A DNA stretch of 64,000 nucleotides from SZUA-430 sp964646885 (lineage in GTDB: Bacteria > Pseudomonadota > Alphaproteobacteria > Micropepsales > Micropepsaceae), in assembly GCA_964646885.1 (NCBI GenBank), contig CAZYFM010000006.1, forward strand, positions 1 to 64,000. Reading direction: 5' to 3'. The notes below the pieces were generated by a model. The model was not told where the DNA came from. It ran no database searches and saw only the letters and a program-made list of their open reading frames with translations. Position 1 is the stretch's first letter. Each line of letters begins with the position of its first letter. A program made the translations under genes and the position numbers. This document shows, one piece after another, positions 25,245-33,905 of the stretch.

Positions 25245-25811
25245 ATGAGACTGCTCGCTGGCGCCGTGCTTGCCGCAGCCATCCTGCTGACCGGTGGCAG
25301 CATGCTGCTGGCGCAGGCACAGGGTACCGGAGGTTCACCGGACAAGCCCAAGTCTCGATCGGACTGGCCGACCGAGCGCGTGACCGTGATTGGAAAGCGC
25401 GGCAGCGTTCGGGACTGGCTCTCCAACCACACGTTTCGCGGAACGGAGGGGTTCTCGGACGGCTCGGCGCCCGCGGATGTCGGCAGCCGCTTCGAATTCT
25501 ACTGGCAGATCTACTACATGGCGGACGGTCGCCTCGAAGCCCATTTCCAGCGCCTGGCCTCGCGGGTGCCCCATGGCCCCATCGAGGCGCTGGGCTTTGT
25601 CGAGTTCGGAAAGTGGCGGATTAACGACGAGGGTGACGTTTGCCAGTCCATTCCCAATGTCGGGTATGGGGTCGAGATCTGCTACTGGGTGGACCGGCGC
25701 GGTGACCGGATGGCCATGTACTACACGAGCTGCGGTGCCTTTAACCGCTGCTATGTCGGAAGACTGGGGCCGGAAGGCGAGATCGTGCCCGGGCGCGCCT
25801 TCACGAAGTAG
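25245..25811 (+). CDS. Secreted protein of unknown function (DUF995-like pattern)
   Basis: A 188-residue protein from ATG 25245 with a signal peptide (cleavage near AQA-QG, about residue 26). The mature part has FRGTEGFSDGS, FYWQIYYMADGR and the segment GKWRINDEGDVCQSIPNVG followed by CYWVDRRGDRMAMY. The pattern Gx-W-x-DG-x-C...C-x-x-D-x-x-GD resembles DUF995-type secreted proteins, but the match is from memory and loose. The cysteine pairs may form disulfides. It diverges from the nucleoside transporter gene. Confidence 0.6.
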   Translation: MRLLAGAVLAAAILLTGGSMLLAQAQGTGGSPDKPKSRSDWPTERVTVIGKRGSVRDWLSNHTFRGTEGFSDGSAPADVGSRFEFYWQIYYMADGRLEAHFQRLASRVPHGPIEALGFVEFGKWRINDEGDVCQSIPNVGYGVEICYWVDRRGDRMAMYYTSCGAFNRCYVGRLGPEGEIVPGRAFTK

Positions 25812-25971
25812 TGCCCGCAAATCCGGCAGACCGGCCTGCATGCTTAACCGGCGGGCTCCCTTGAAGCTTGGGCACATCCGCTCTACAGTGATCGCGAACT
25901 GAAATCAGTGCCTGAGTGCGGCTGGCATCACATGCCGGGAGCGCACCGGGCTTTCGAGAGAGAATTGCCCC

Positions 25972-27108
25972 GTGACGCAAGGTTCGCGTGGGGCGCAGCA
26001 AGGCGGGTCAGATGGCGAAATGCCACCAGGTCCGTATGCAGTCGATGTGAAGCGGCCAGAGGAACGGCCGGGACATATCTATGCTGCGCTCGATCTAGGC
26101 ACAAATAACTGCCGGCTTCTCATTGCGAAGCCGGAGGCGACCGGTTTCAAGGTCCTCGACTCCTTTTCCAGAACGGTCCGGCTTGGCGAAGGCCTCGCGC
26201 AATCGGGTGAGCTTTCCGAAGCTGCCATGGCACGCGCGATCGAAGCCATCCGGGTCTGCGCCTACAAGATGCGCAAGCGCGGCGTGACAAGTGCGCGCGC
26301 GATCGCAACACAGGCCTGCCGCATGGCCCGCAATGGCCCGGCGTTCGTGAAGCGCGTGGCTCAGGAAACGGGACTGCATTTCGACATCATTCCGCCCGCC
26401 GAAGAAGCCCGCCTCGCTGCGCGCGGTGTCACGCCCCTGCTTGATCGCGAGGACAAGGGCGCACTCGTGTTTGATATCGGCGGCGGATCGACGGAGCTGA
26501 TCTGGCTTGACCTGCGCGATGCGGGAAAGCGACCTCGCATCCTGCGGTGGGGATCGATCCCGCTGGGCGTCGTCACGCTGGGCGAGCGATATGAAGGCCG
26601 CATCGATGCGCCAGGCTCCTACGAGGAAATGGTGCGTGAGGTCACGTCACATCTCGCAGCCCTGCCCCACGCCATTCCTCCCGGCGGGCATCCATCAGGC
26701 TCCTTCCATATGCTTGGTACGTCGGGGACCGTGACGACGATCGCCGGCATCTTCCTCGGTCTTGAGCGCTATGAACGGGCGCGCGTGGATGGAACCTGGA
26801 TTGGTCACGATGACCTGTCGCGCGTCATCGACGAACTGAAGGTGCTGTCGCTGGCTCAGCGCGCGGCGCATCCCTGTGTCGGCCATGAACGGGCGGAACT
26901 CGTCATTCCGGGACTTGCGATCTTCGAGTCCATTTTCCGGCGGTGGCCACCGCCCCGACTGCGTGTCGCCGACCGGGGGCTCAGGGAAGGCATGCTGCTC
27001 GCACTCATGGAAGGCGTCGATGCCATCGCGCCGGCCCGCCGTCGCCGCCGGCGTCGTGGCGGCCGTCGTCGCAACAACAAGGCCCCGGAGGGAAGCTCAG
27101 GCTCATGA
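25972..27108 (+). CDS. Ppx/GppA family exopolyphosphatase/guanosine pentaphosphatase
   Basis: A 378-residue ASKHA-fold phosphatase. Visible: the phosphate-1 loop ALDLGTNNCRLL, the segment FDIGGGSTELIW and ASIPLGVVTLGE-like GSIPLGVVTLGE. It hydrolyses polyphosphate and/or pppGpp. Unlike the two-domain E. coli Ppx it ends soon after the catalytic domain, then carries a strongly basic Arg-rich tail (about residues 350-370) that could bind polyanions or RNA. GTG 25972 has GAGAGAGAA upstream. Its stop overlaps the rlmE start (ATGA), a pairing common in Alphaproteobacteria. Confidence 0.88.
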   Translation: MTQGSRGAQQGGSDGEMPPGPYAVDVKRPEERPGHIYAALDLGTNNCRLLIAKPEATGFKVLDSFSRTVRLGEGLAQSGELSEAAMARAIEAIRVCAYKMRKRGVTSARAIATQACRMARNGPAFVKRVAQETGLHFDIIPPAEEARLAARGVTPLLDREDKGALVFDIGGGSTELIWLDLRDAGKRPRILRWGSIPLGVVTLGERYEGRIDAPGSYEEMVREVTSHLAALPHAIPPGGHPSGSFHMLGTSGTVTTIAGIFLGLERYERARVDGTWIGHDDLSRVIDELKVLSLAQRAAHPCVGHERAELVIPGLAIFESIFRRWPPPRLRVADRGLREGMLLALMEGVDAIAPARRRRRRRGGRRRNNKAPEGSSGS

Positions 27109-27776
27109 CCAAGGCCCCGAAGCCTGCCGCAACGCGCGCCCTCAAGGAACGCCTGAAGTCGTCCAAGCCTCGCACCAAGTCGTCCAAGGCCTGGCTCGAA
27201 CGCCAGCTCAATGACCCGTATGTGCGCGCCGCGAAAGCGCAGGGCTATCGTTCGCGCGCGGCTTACAAGCTGATGGAGATGGACGACAAGTATCATTTCC
27301 TGAAACGGGGAATGAAGGTTGTCGACCTGGGAGCTGCACCCGGCGGCTGGACGCAGGTCCTGGTCGAGCGTTGCGGTCCAGGCAATGTGATCGGTGTCGA
27401 CCTTCAACCCATGGAGCCGATGGAAGGCGCTGTCCTTCTCGAACTCAACTTCATGGACAATGCTGCTCCGGGGATCATTCGCGAGAAGCTGGATGGCCCC
27501 GTCGGCGCTGTGGTTTCAGACATGGCCGCTCCTGCAACCGGACACAGAGAAACGGACCATCTTCGCGTGATGGGATTGTGCGAGGCTGCGCTGGAGTTTG
27601 CCTGCGAGGTGCTGAAGCCTGGCGGCATTTTCATCTGCAAGGTGCTGCGCGGCGGTACGGAACGGGCCCTGCTTGAAACCCTCAAGCAGCGCTTTGGACG
27701 CGTCCTGCACATGAAACCACCAGCCAGCCGGTCGGATTCCGCTGAAATGTACGTCATCGCGCTCAATTTCCGCTGA
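27105..27776 (+). CDS. rlmE: 23S rRNA (uridine-2552-2'-O)-methyltransferase RlmE
   Basis: A 223-residue FtsJ/RrmJ-type methyltransferase that 2'-O-methylates U2552 of 23S rRNA during large-subunit assembly. The SAM-binding motif is VVDLGAAPGGWTQ; the K-D-K-E catalytic tetrad is complete as K55 (RAAYKL), D139 (VSDMAAP), K179 (ICKVL) and E214 (SAEMYV). ATG 27105 overlaps the ppx stop. The basic N-terminal 35 residues are longer than in E. coli but usual for this class. Confidence 0.94.
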   Translation: MTKAPKPAATRALKERLKSSKPRTKSSKAWLERQLNDPYVRAAKAQGYRSRAAYKLMEMDDKYHFLKRGMKVVDLGAAPGGWTQVLVERCGPGNVIGVDLQPMEPMEGAVLLELNFMDNAAPGIIREKLDGPVGAVVSDMAAPATGHRETDHLRVMGLCEAALEFACEVLKPGGIFICKVLRGGTERALLETLKQRFGRVLHMKPPASRSDSAEMYVIALNFR

Positions 27777-27830
27777 AGCGTCACGACGTTGCATGGTCCC
27801 GGTCCCCATCGGGCTGTAAAAGGTCGAACC

Positions 27831-27875
27831 ATGAATCAGACCCCACAGCTCCCCTGCACAGGAGAGAGTCGATGA
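27831..27875 (+). CDS. Possible 14-codon leader ORF coupled to ccmF
   Basis: ATG 27831 lies 7 bases after TAAAAGG and reads MNQTPQLPCTGESR, then stops at a TGA that overlaps the ccmF start (ATGA, 27872-27875). The spacing and overlap would let ribosomes finishing the leader reinitiate on ccmF. It may be a translated leader; it could also be chance, since the peptide matches nothing I know. Confidence 0.4.
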   Translation: MNQTPQLPCTGESR

Positions 27876-29848
27876 TCGCCGAAATCGGACATTTCGCGCT
27901 GATCCTGGCGTTCGTGCTTTCCCTTGTGCAATCGACGGTTCCCCACTACGGCGCCGTGAAAAAACATTCGGCGCTGATGTCCGTCGGGCAGAGCGCGGCC
28001 GTGGGCCAGCTGGTCTTCCTGATTGCGGCCTTCATCTGCCTGACCATCGTGTTCATCGTTTCGGACTTCTCGGTCCAGCTTGTTGCGATGAATTCTCATT
28101 CCGACAAGCCGCTCGCCTACAAGATTGCCGGTGTCTGGGGGAACCACGAAGGGTCCATGCTTCTCTGGGTCCTGATCCTTGGCATCTTTGGCGGCGCCGT
28201 GGCCGTGTTCGGACGGAACCTGCCCCGGTCCCTTCTCGCTCGGACCCTGGCCGTGCAGGGACTGATCGGTGCGGCCTTCCTCGCCTTCATCCTGTTCACA
28301 TCGAATCCGTTTGTCCGGCTGGATCCGGTCCCCGTGAACGGCAACGGCCTGAACCCGCTGCTGCAGGATCCTGGCCTCGCCACGCATCCGCCCTTTCTCT
28401 ACATGGGATATGTCGGGTTCTCGATCGCCTTTTCCTTCGCGATTGCGGCGCTGATCGAAGGCAAGGTTGAGCCCGCCTGGGCGCGTTGGGTCCGCCCCTG
28501 GACGCTGGCTGCGTGGAGCTTCCTCACGCTTGGCATCATGCTCGGCTCCGCGTGGGCGTATTATGAGCTCGGCTGGGGTGGATGGTGGTTCTGGGATCCG
28601 GTGGAGAATGCCTCGCTGATGCCGTGGCTCGCCGGAACGGCACTGATCCACTCCGCCATCGTCGTCGAGAAGCGCGATGCCCTGAAGCGCTGGACGATCC
28701 TTCTGGCCATCCTGACCTTCTCCCTCAGCCTCGTCGGCACGTTCATGGTGCGCTCGGGCGTGGTGACAAGCGTGCACTCATTTGCAGTCGATCCGGAAAG
28801 AGGTGTTTTCATCCTCGGCATCCTTATCCTCACGACGGGTGGAGCGCTGACGCTTTATGCCCTGCGTGCGGCGGACCTGAAGATGGCCAACCTGTTCTCG
28901 CCCATCAGTCGCGAATCCAGCCTCGTGCTGAACAATGTCTTCCTCGTCTCGATCACGGGTGGCGTATTCCTGGGCACGTTCATCTCGCTGATCGCGCGGG
29001 AAACATTCGGTACGGATGTGTCAGCCGGAGCCCCGGTATTCAATTTCTTCTTCGTACCGCTGATGCTCGCGCTCATGGTGTTCATGGCGCTGGGCCCCGT
29101 CCTCGCGTGGAAACGTGGCAACCTCCAGAATGCCCTGTTCCGCCTTCGGGCCGCTGGCGTGGCGGCTGCGGGAATGGCGGCTGCGGCTCTGATCATGCAG
29201 CAGGAACCATGGTCCATGCTGGCGCTGGTGATTTCAGCGTGGCTGCTCGTTGGATCCTTCACCACCATTCTCGAACGCATGTTTGCCAGCAACAGCTCTG
29301 CCAGCATGGCATCGAGGCTGGCGGCGCTGCCACGCGCGGTGTACGGCACGGCGATTGCACATGCCGGCATGGCGATCACGACCATCGGTATTGCCGTGTC
29401 TGCACACAACTCGGCAGAGACCGTCGTCAAGATGCTGCCGGGCCAGAGCATGAGCATTGCCAGTTATGAACTGCGCCTGGTCTCCATATCGGACGAACAG
29501 GGTCCCAACTACGTCGCCAAGGCTGCGCGCTTTGCGGTCAAGCACGACGGCGTGAGTGCAGGAGAGCTCGTTTCGGAAAAGCGCACCTATCCCAATCCCG
29601 GCAGCGAAACCACGGAAGCCGGGATCATTCCCGGCCTGTTCGGCAACCTCTATGTGTCCCTGGGACGTGCCTATGACGACGGATCATGGGCGGTGCGCGC
29701 GTATCATCACCCGCTCATCATGTGGATCTGGGCCGGGTGCTGCATCATGGTGCTGGGAGGTGCCCTGTCCCTGAGCGACCGACGCCTTCGTGTCGGCGCC
29801 CCGATCCGCGCCAAGCGCGCCCTCGCTCCGGCGGCAGGTGTTGCATGA
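27872..29848 (+). CDS. ccmF: Cytochrome c heme lyase subunit CcmF
   Basis: A 658-residue multi-helix membrane protein of the HCT (heme handling) superfamily. The tryptophan-rich WWD motif GWGGWWFWDPVENASLMPW and conserved periplasmic histidine regions are present, and the N-terminus MIAEIGHFALILA is typical. CcmF works with CcmH to reduce and attach heme to apocytochrome c in the periplasm. It opens a tightly packed ccmF-G-H-I operon in which neighbouring genes overlap by 4 bases. ccmA-E are not in the window and must be elsewhere. Confidence 0.96.
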   Translation: MIAEIGHFALILAFVLSLVQSTVPHYGAVKKHSALMSVGQSAAVGQLVFLIAAFICLTIVFIVSDFSVQLVAMNSHSDKPLAYKIAGVWGNHEGSMLLWVLILGIFGGAVAVFGRNLPRSLLARTLAVQGLIGAAFLAFILFTSNPFVRLDPVPVNGNGLNPLLQDPGLATHPPFLYMGYVGFSIAFSFAIAALIEGKVEPAWARWVRPWTLAAWSFLTLGIMLGSAWAYYELGWGGWWFWDPVENASLMPWLAGTALIHSAIVVEKRDALKRWTILLAILTFSLSLVGTFMVRSGVVTSVHSFAVDPERGVFILGILILTTGGALTLYALRAADLKMANLFSPISRESSLVLNNVFLVSITGGVFLGTFISLIARETFGTDVSAGAPVFNFFFVPLMLALMVFMALGPVLAWKRGNLQNALFRLRAAGVAAAGMAAAALIMQQEPWSMLALVISAWLLVGSFTTILERMFASNSSASMASRLAALPRAVYGTAIAHAGMAITTIGIAVSAHNSAETVVKMLPGQSMSIASYELRLVSISDEQGPNYVAKAARFAVKHDGVSAGELVSEKRTYPNPGSETTEAGIIPGLFGNLYVSLGRAYDDGSWAVRAYHHPLIMWIWAGCCIMVLGGALSLSDRRLRVGAPIRAKRALAPAAGVA

Positions 29849-30381
29849 GCCGGCTGCTCCTGTTTGTTCCCCTCATCCTCTTTGTCGCCCTGGTCGGCTA
29901 CTTCGCAATCGGCCTCACGCGCAACCCGACGGAACTCCGTTCCGTGCTCATCGACAAGCCGCTGCCCGCCATCGACCTTCCCGTTCCGGAGAGAAGCGAT
30001 GTCCGGTTCCGATCGGAGGACTTTACGGGCAAGGTGTCCCTCCTCAACGTGTTTGCGTCGTGGTGCGTGGCGTGCCGGGTGGAACATCCTGTCCTGCTGA
30101 AACTGGCTGCGCAGAAGACCGTTCGCATCTACGGCCTTGCCTGGAAGGACAAGCCCGAAGAACTCAAGGCCTGGCTGGAGGAGCTCGGCAACCCCTATGA
30201 GCTGATCGGCGATGATGCAAAAGGCCGAACCGCCATTGACCTCGGCGTCACCGGCGCCCCCGAGACCTTCGTCATCGATCGCAAGGGACGTATCCGCTAC
30301 AAGCACATCGGTCCGATTGATGACTATGCCTGGACCAACACGCTGCAGCCCCTGATCGCAACGATCGAGGCTGAACAATGA
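29845..30381 (+). CDS. ccmG: Thiol:disulfide interchange protein CcmG/DsbE
   Basis: A 178-residue membrane-anchored thioredoxin-fold protein: N-terminal helix (about residues 4-24), then the active site WCVAC (C74, C77) and the cis-proline loop GVTGAPETFVID. CcmG keeps the apocytochrome CxxCH cysteines or CcmH reduced for heme attachment. ATG 29845 overlaps the ccmF stop; the open frame upstream lies within ccmF. Confidence 0.94.
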   Translation: MSRLLLFVPLILFVALVGYFAIGLTRNPTELRSVLIDKPLPAIDLPVPERSDVRFRSEDFTGKVSLLNVFASWCVACRVEHPVLLKLAAQKTVRIYGLAWKDKPEELKAWLEELGNPYELIGDDAKGRTAIDLGVTGAPETFVIDRKGRIRYKHIGPIDDYAWTNTLQPLIATIEAEQ

Positions 30382-30857
30382 TCGCGATACGCAAATTGGT
30401 GATCGGCGCCCTCATCGGCCTCTCGCTTTCCGGAAATTTGGTCCTAGCGGTCGAACCTGACGAAGTGCTTCCGGATCCCGCGCAAGAAGCAAGGGCACGG
30501 GCCATCACGAAAGAGTTGCGCTGCGTCGTCTGCCAGAACCAGTCTGTCGATGACTCCGACGCGCCGCTTGCGAAGGATGTCCGCATCCTTGTCCGCGAAC
30601 GGATCGCGGCCGGAGAAAGCGACGAAGCCGTTCGGGCATTCATCGTGGAGCGCTACGGGCAATACGTGCTCCTCAGGCCGCCACTTGGCGTGGACACCGC
30701 GCTGATCTGGATCGGGCCCTTTGCCCTGTTTTTCATTGCCCTGGGGATCGCCGTCCACTTCATGCGCAAGGGACGCGGCGACAACATCGTCGCGCCGGAG
30801 CTTACGCCGGAAGAGCAGAAGCGCGTGGATGCCACGCTGCAGGATGACAATCGATGA
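30378..30857 (+). CDS. ccmH: Cytochrome c-type biogenesis protein CcmH/CycL
   Basis: A 159-residue protein with a signal peptide, the redox motif ELRCVVCQNQSVDDSD (C49, C52) and a C-terminal membrane helix (ALIWIGPFALFFIALGIA). CcmH is the periplasmic thiol reductant that presents apocytochrome to CcmF. The short length shows it lacks the fused TPR domain of E. coli CcmH; that domain is the separate ccmI gene just downstream. It overlaps ccmG and ccmI by 4 bases each. Confidence 0.95.
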   Translation: MIAIRKLVIGALIGLSLSGNLVLAVEPDEVLPDPAQEARARAITKELRCVVCQNQSVDDSDAPLAKDVRILVRERIAAGESDEAVRAFIVERYGQYVLLRPPLGVDTALIWIGPFALFFIALGIAVHFMRKGRGDNIVAPELTPEEQKRVDATLQDDNR

Positions 30858-31705
30858 TCTGGGTCCTCATTCTCCTCCTTGCACTGCTCTCGACCTGGTT
30901 TGTGGTCCAACCCCTGCTCGCTTCGTCGGGCGCGCCCGATGCCACGTCCAGCAGCCTTGAGGTCTATCGAAACCAGCTCAGCGAGGTCGACGCAGACCTT
31001 GCGCGCGGCCTGATCACCAACGCAGAAGCCGAGGCGGCCCGCATCGAGATCAAGCGCCGGATCCTGAACCTGGAAGCCACGAGCGATGGCGGTGCCCTGC
31101 AGAAGGTTCCGGCATCCTTCTCAGCCGGCATCGCGCTTGCCTCGGCGGGCCTTGCGGTACTGCTCTATGTGCAGTTGGGAAGTCCCGCCATGCCAGGACA
31201 CCCCTACAGCCTTCGTGAAGAGCAGGCTGCCGTCGAGAAGGCCGCAGAGAACGAGATTGGCGCCATGATCTCGAAACTGACAGCTCACCTCGCCACGGCG
31301 CCCGATGACCTGCAGGGCTGGAAAGCCCTTGGATGGGCCTACATGCAAACCGGGCAGACCGCCCAGGGTGTCGAAGCGCTTGCGCGGGCCGCTGCCCTCG
31401 CGCCGAAAGATGCCTCGGTGCTGTCGATGTACGGAGAGGCCCTGGTCCGTCAGGGTGACGGCAAAGTCTCGACGCAGGCTCTCGAGGTTTTTGAGCGCGT
31501 TCTGGCGATCGAACCGGTTGAACCCCGTGCGCGCTACTACAAGGGGCTTCAGTTGAGCCAGTCCGGAAAAACGCGCGAAGCCCTGGAGATCTGGATATCG
31601 GTCATCAAGGACAGTCCGCCGGATGCGGAGTGGCTCCCCAGCATCCGTGAGCAAGCGAAACAGCTTGCCAATCAGCTCAAGCTGGATCCGGGAACGGTTC
31701 CCTGA
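30854..31705 (+). CDS. ccmI: Cytochrome c-type biogenesis protein CcmI/CycH
   Basis: A 283-residue protein with two N-terminal membrane helices separated by a cytoplasmic coiled segment (SLEVYRNQLSEVDADLARG) and a periplasmic TPR domain (DLQGWKALGWAYMQTGQ, then PKDASVLSMYGEALVRQGDG). CcmI binds and chaperones apocytochrome c. It is the last gene of the ccmFGHI operon; only 4 bases separate its stop from that of the convergent gspG. Confidence 0.93.
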   Translation: MIWVLILLLALLSTWFVVQPLLASSGAPDATSSSLEVYRNQLSEVDADLARGLITNAEAEAARIEIKRRILNLEATSDGGALQKVPASFSAGIALASAGLAVLLYVQLGSPAMPGHPYSLREEQAAVEKAAENEIGAMISKLTAHLATAPDDLQGWKALGWAYMQTGQTAQGVEALARAAALAPKDASVLSMYGEALVRQGDGKVSTQALEVFERVLAIEPVEPRARYYKGLQLSQSGKTREALEIWISVIKDSPPDAEWLPSIREQAKQLANQLKLDPGTVP

Positions 31706-31709
31706 CGCC

Positions 31710-32159
31710 TCACCAGGAGGTCACGTCAGCGTCTTCGCCCGTGCCGCCTTCCTTGCCATCGGCACCCAGCGAACTGACGTCGACCGCGCCATGGGTGCCC
31801 GGTACCCGATAGATGTATGGGCGGCCCCAGGGATCGACGATGCCGTCCGCGCGCGTCAGGTAGGGACCATTCCAGTTTGCGGCCCCATCCGGCTTTTCGA
31901 CCAGCGCCTTCAGGCCCTGCACATCCGACGGGTAGGAATTGTTGTCCATCTTGTAGAGATCGAGGACCGTCACCAGGTTCTGGATCTGGATTTTTGCCGC
32001 CTTGCCCTTCGAGGCCTCGAAGTAGCCCATCACGCGCGGCGCCGCGATGCCAATGATGAGCGCCAGGATCGCCAGCACGACAAGCAGTTCCAGCAACGAA
32101 TAACCCGCCTGGGCTGCAGAGGCGCCGGTCGCGCGGCGCGTTTGGGAAAGCTTGCGCAT
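31710..32159 (-). CDS. gspG: Type II secretion major pseudopilin GspG
   Basis: A 149-residue prepilin. The cleavage/methylation motif is QAG-YSLLELLVVLAIL with Glu at +5. The C-terminal part has YKMDNNSYPSDVQGLKALV, GPYLTRADGIVDPWGRPY and SSLGADGKEGG, the conserved calcium-binding GspG fold. ATG 32159 is chosen because the frame upstream overlaps gspE. It is the last gene of the gsp cluster, 1 base after gspE, and converges on ccmI. Confidence 0.95.
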   Translation of the reverse strand: MRKLSQTRRATGASAAQAGYSLLELLVVLAILALIIGIAAPRVMGYFEASKGKAAKIQIQNLVTVLDLYKMDNNSYPSDVQGLKALVEKPDGAANWNGPYLTRADGIVDPWGRPYIYRVPGTHGAVDVSSLGADGKEGGTGEDADVTSW

Positions 32160-32160
32160 G

Positions 32161-33882
32161 TCACACCTCTTCCTGTGCAACGCGGGATATCTCTTCGATT
32201 GTTGTCGCACCCTCAAGCACTTTGCGCAACCCGTTCCGGCGCAAGGTTTCCATGCCGCCGGCCACCGCAGCCGCATGGATGGCAGAGGCGCTTGACCTTT
32301 GCAGCGTCAACTTCCGGATCTCCTCGTTCGGCACGAGGATTTCAGAAATCACGCTGCGCCCCCGGAAGCCGGTGCCATTGCATGATGTGCATCCGTTCGC
32401 CCCATAGACGACCGTGCCCGGCGGCACTTCCAGTCCGGCTGCGCGGAACTCATCCGCCCACTCCGCTCGCATGGCCACGGGCTGCCGGCACTCCCGGCAC
32501 AGTGTCCGCACCAGCCGCTGTGAAATGATGCCCGAAATGGTGGACGTCAGCAGGAAATCCTCGACGCCCATGTCGAGAAGGCGCGTAATCGCTGCGGCCG
32601 CGCTGTTCGTGTGGACCGTCGACAGGACCGTGTGACCGGTCAATGCCGCCTGCACGGCAATGCGGGCGGTTTCCGCGTCGCGGATTTCGCCGACAAGAAT
32701 GACGTCGGGATCATGACGGAGCACTGAACGCAGGACATTCGCAAAGGTCAGCCCGATTTCCGGCTTGACCTGGATCTGGTTGATGCCCGGTATCTTGTAT
32801 TCGACCGGATCCTCGACGGAGAGGATCTTCCGCTCGGATGAGTTCAGCCGCGCAAGCGACGCATAAAGTGTCGTGGTCTTGCCACTTCCCGTGGGACCCG
32901 TCACCAGGACGATGCCATTCGGCTTCCTGAGCAGTTGGTCGAGACGGCTTTCTGCCTGGGCGTCGAAGCCGAGGGTGCGGAAGTCGAGAGGTACCGAGGA
33001 CTTGTCCAGGATGCGAACAACCGCGCATTCACCGTGCGCAACGGGCGCAGTCGCGATGCGGAAGTCCACTTCCTTGCCCCGGACCGGAAGTTTCATTGCT
33101 CCGTCCTGCGGCAGTCGCCTCTCGGCAATGTTCAACCCGCTCATGATCTTCAGGCGCGAGATGACCGCCGGTGCGAGTTCAATGGCGGCGGGTTCTTCCT
33201 CCTTGAGGACGCCATCAATCCGGACGCGGATCCGCAGGCGGCGCTCAAAGGGTTCGATGTGAATGTCCGACGCGCCGGCCTCGACGGCCTTTGAAATCAG
33301 CGCGTTCACAAAACGGATGACAGGCGCTTCGCTCGCGCTTTCCCGCAATCGCGCCAGGTCGGCTTCGGTTGACTCCGCAGCGAGGTCTCCTGATTGTGCC
33401 TGCAGCGCGGCATCGTCCTCCCCGGCGTAGAGGCGTCGAAGGGCCTGCTCGATGTCCGATGACAGCGCAGCCTTGAGTGCAACCTTGCGGCCGGTCGACA
33501 GACCGATCGCCGAAACGAGGAATGGGTCCGCCGGATCTGCAGCGGCGATCGTGACGGTTGCCGCGTCCGCCGAGAGAATGACAACGGCGTGCTCGCGCTG
33601 GAAGCGTTCCGTCACGGCATCCGGAAGCACCGGCTCGAGCGGAAAGTCTTCCGATGATGCGACCGGAATGCCGAGCACCGCCTCAAACGCGGCGACCAGA
33701 TCCTTCTCGGGCACCAGGCCCAGTTCCAGGAGGATGCGCGTGAGGCTGTGCCCGCCCTGCAGCACCAGCCTGCGGGCGCGCTCGGCGCCTTCGGTGTCGA
33801 GTTTTCCGCTGGCGACGAGATGCTCCAGCATCCGGTCTTCGGGACCGGGTCCCTGAACTGTCATGGTCGCATTCATGTTCAT
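32161..33882 (-). CDS. gspE: Type II secretion ATPase GspE
   Basis: About 573 residues. An N-terminal MshEN/GspE-N-like domain (LLELGLVPEKDLVAAFEAVL) is followed by the secretion ATPase core with Walker A GPTGSGKTTTLYA, an Asp box and Walker B-like ILVGEIRDAETARIAVQAA, and the zinc-binding CxxC pair (CREC and CTSC). It powers pseudopilus assembly. The start is uncertain: no clear ribosome-binding site precedes ATG 33882, and in-frame starts at 33945 and 33936 would overlap gspO. It lies between the prepilin peptidase and gspG. Confidence 0.93.
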   Translation of the reverse strand: MNMNATMTVQGPGPEDRMLEHLVASGKLDTEGAERARRLVLQGGHSLTRILLELGLVPEKDLVAAFEAVLGIPVASSEDFPLEPVLPDAVTERFQREHAVVILSADAATVTIAAADPADPFLVSAIGLSTGRKVALKAALSSDIEQALRRLYAGEDDAALQAQSGDLAAESTEADLARLRESASEAPVIRFVNALISKAVEAGASDIHIEPFERRLRIRVRIDGVLKEEEPAAIELAPAVISRLKIMSGLNIAERRLPQDGAMKLPVRGKEVDFRIATAPVAHGECAVVRILDKSSVPLDFRTLGFDAQAESRLDQLLRKPNGIVLVTGPTGSGKTTTLYASLARLNSSERKILSVEDPVEYKIPGINQIQVKPEIGLTFANVLRSVLRHDPDVILVGEIRDAETARIAVQAALTGHTVLSTVHTNSAAAAITRLLDMGVEDFLLTSTISGIISQRLVRTLCRECRQPVAMRAEWADEFRAAGLEVPPGTVVYGANGCTSCNGTGFRGRSVISEILVPNEEIRKLTLQRSSASAIHAAAVAGGMETLRRNGLRKVLEGATTIEEISRVAQEEV

Positions 33883-33905
33883 GGTGGTCTGCGGGCTGCT
33901 CGCGA

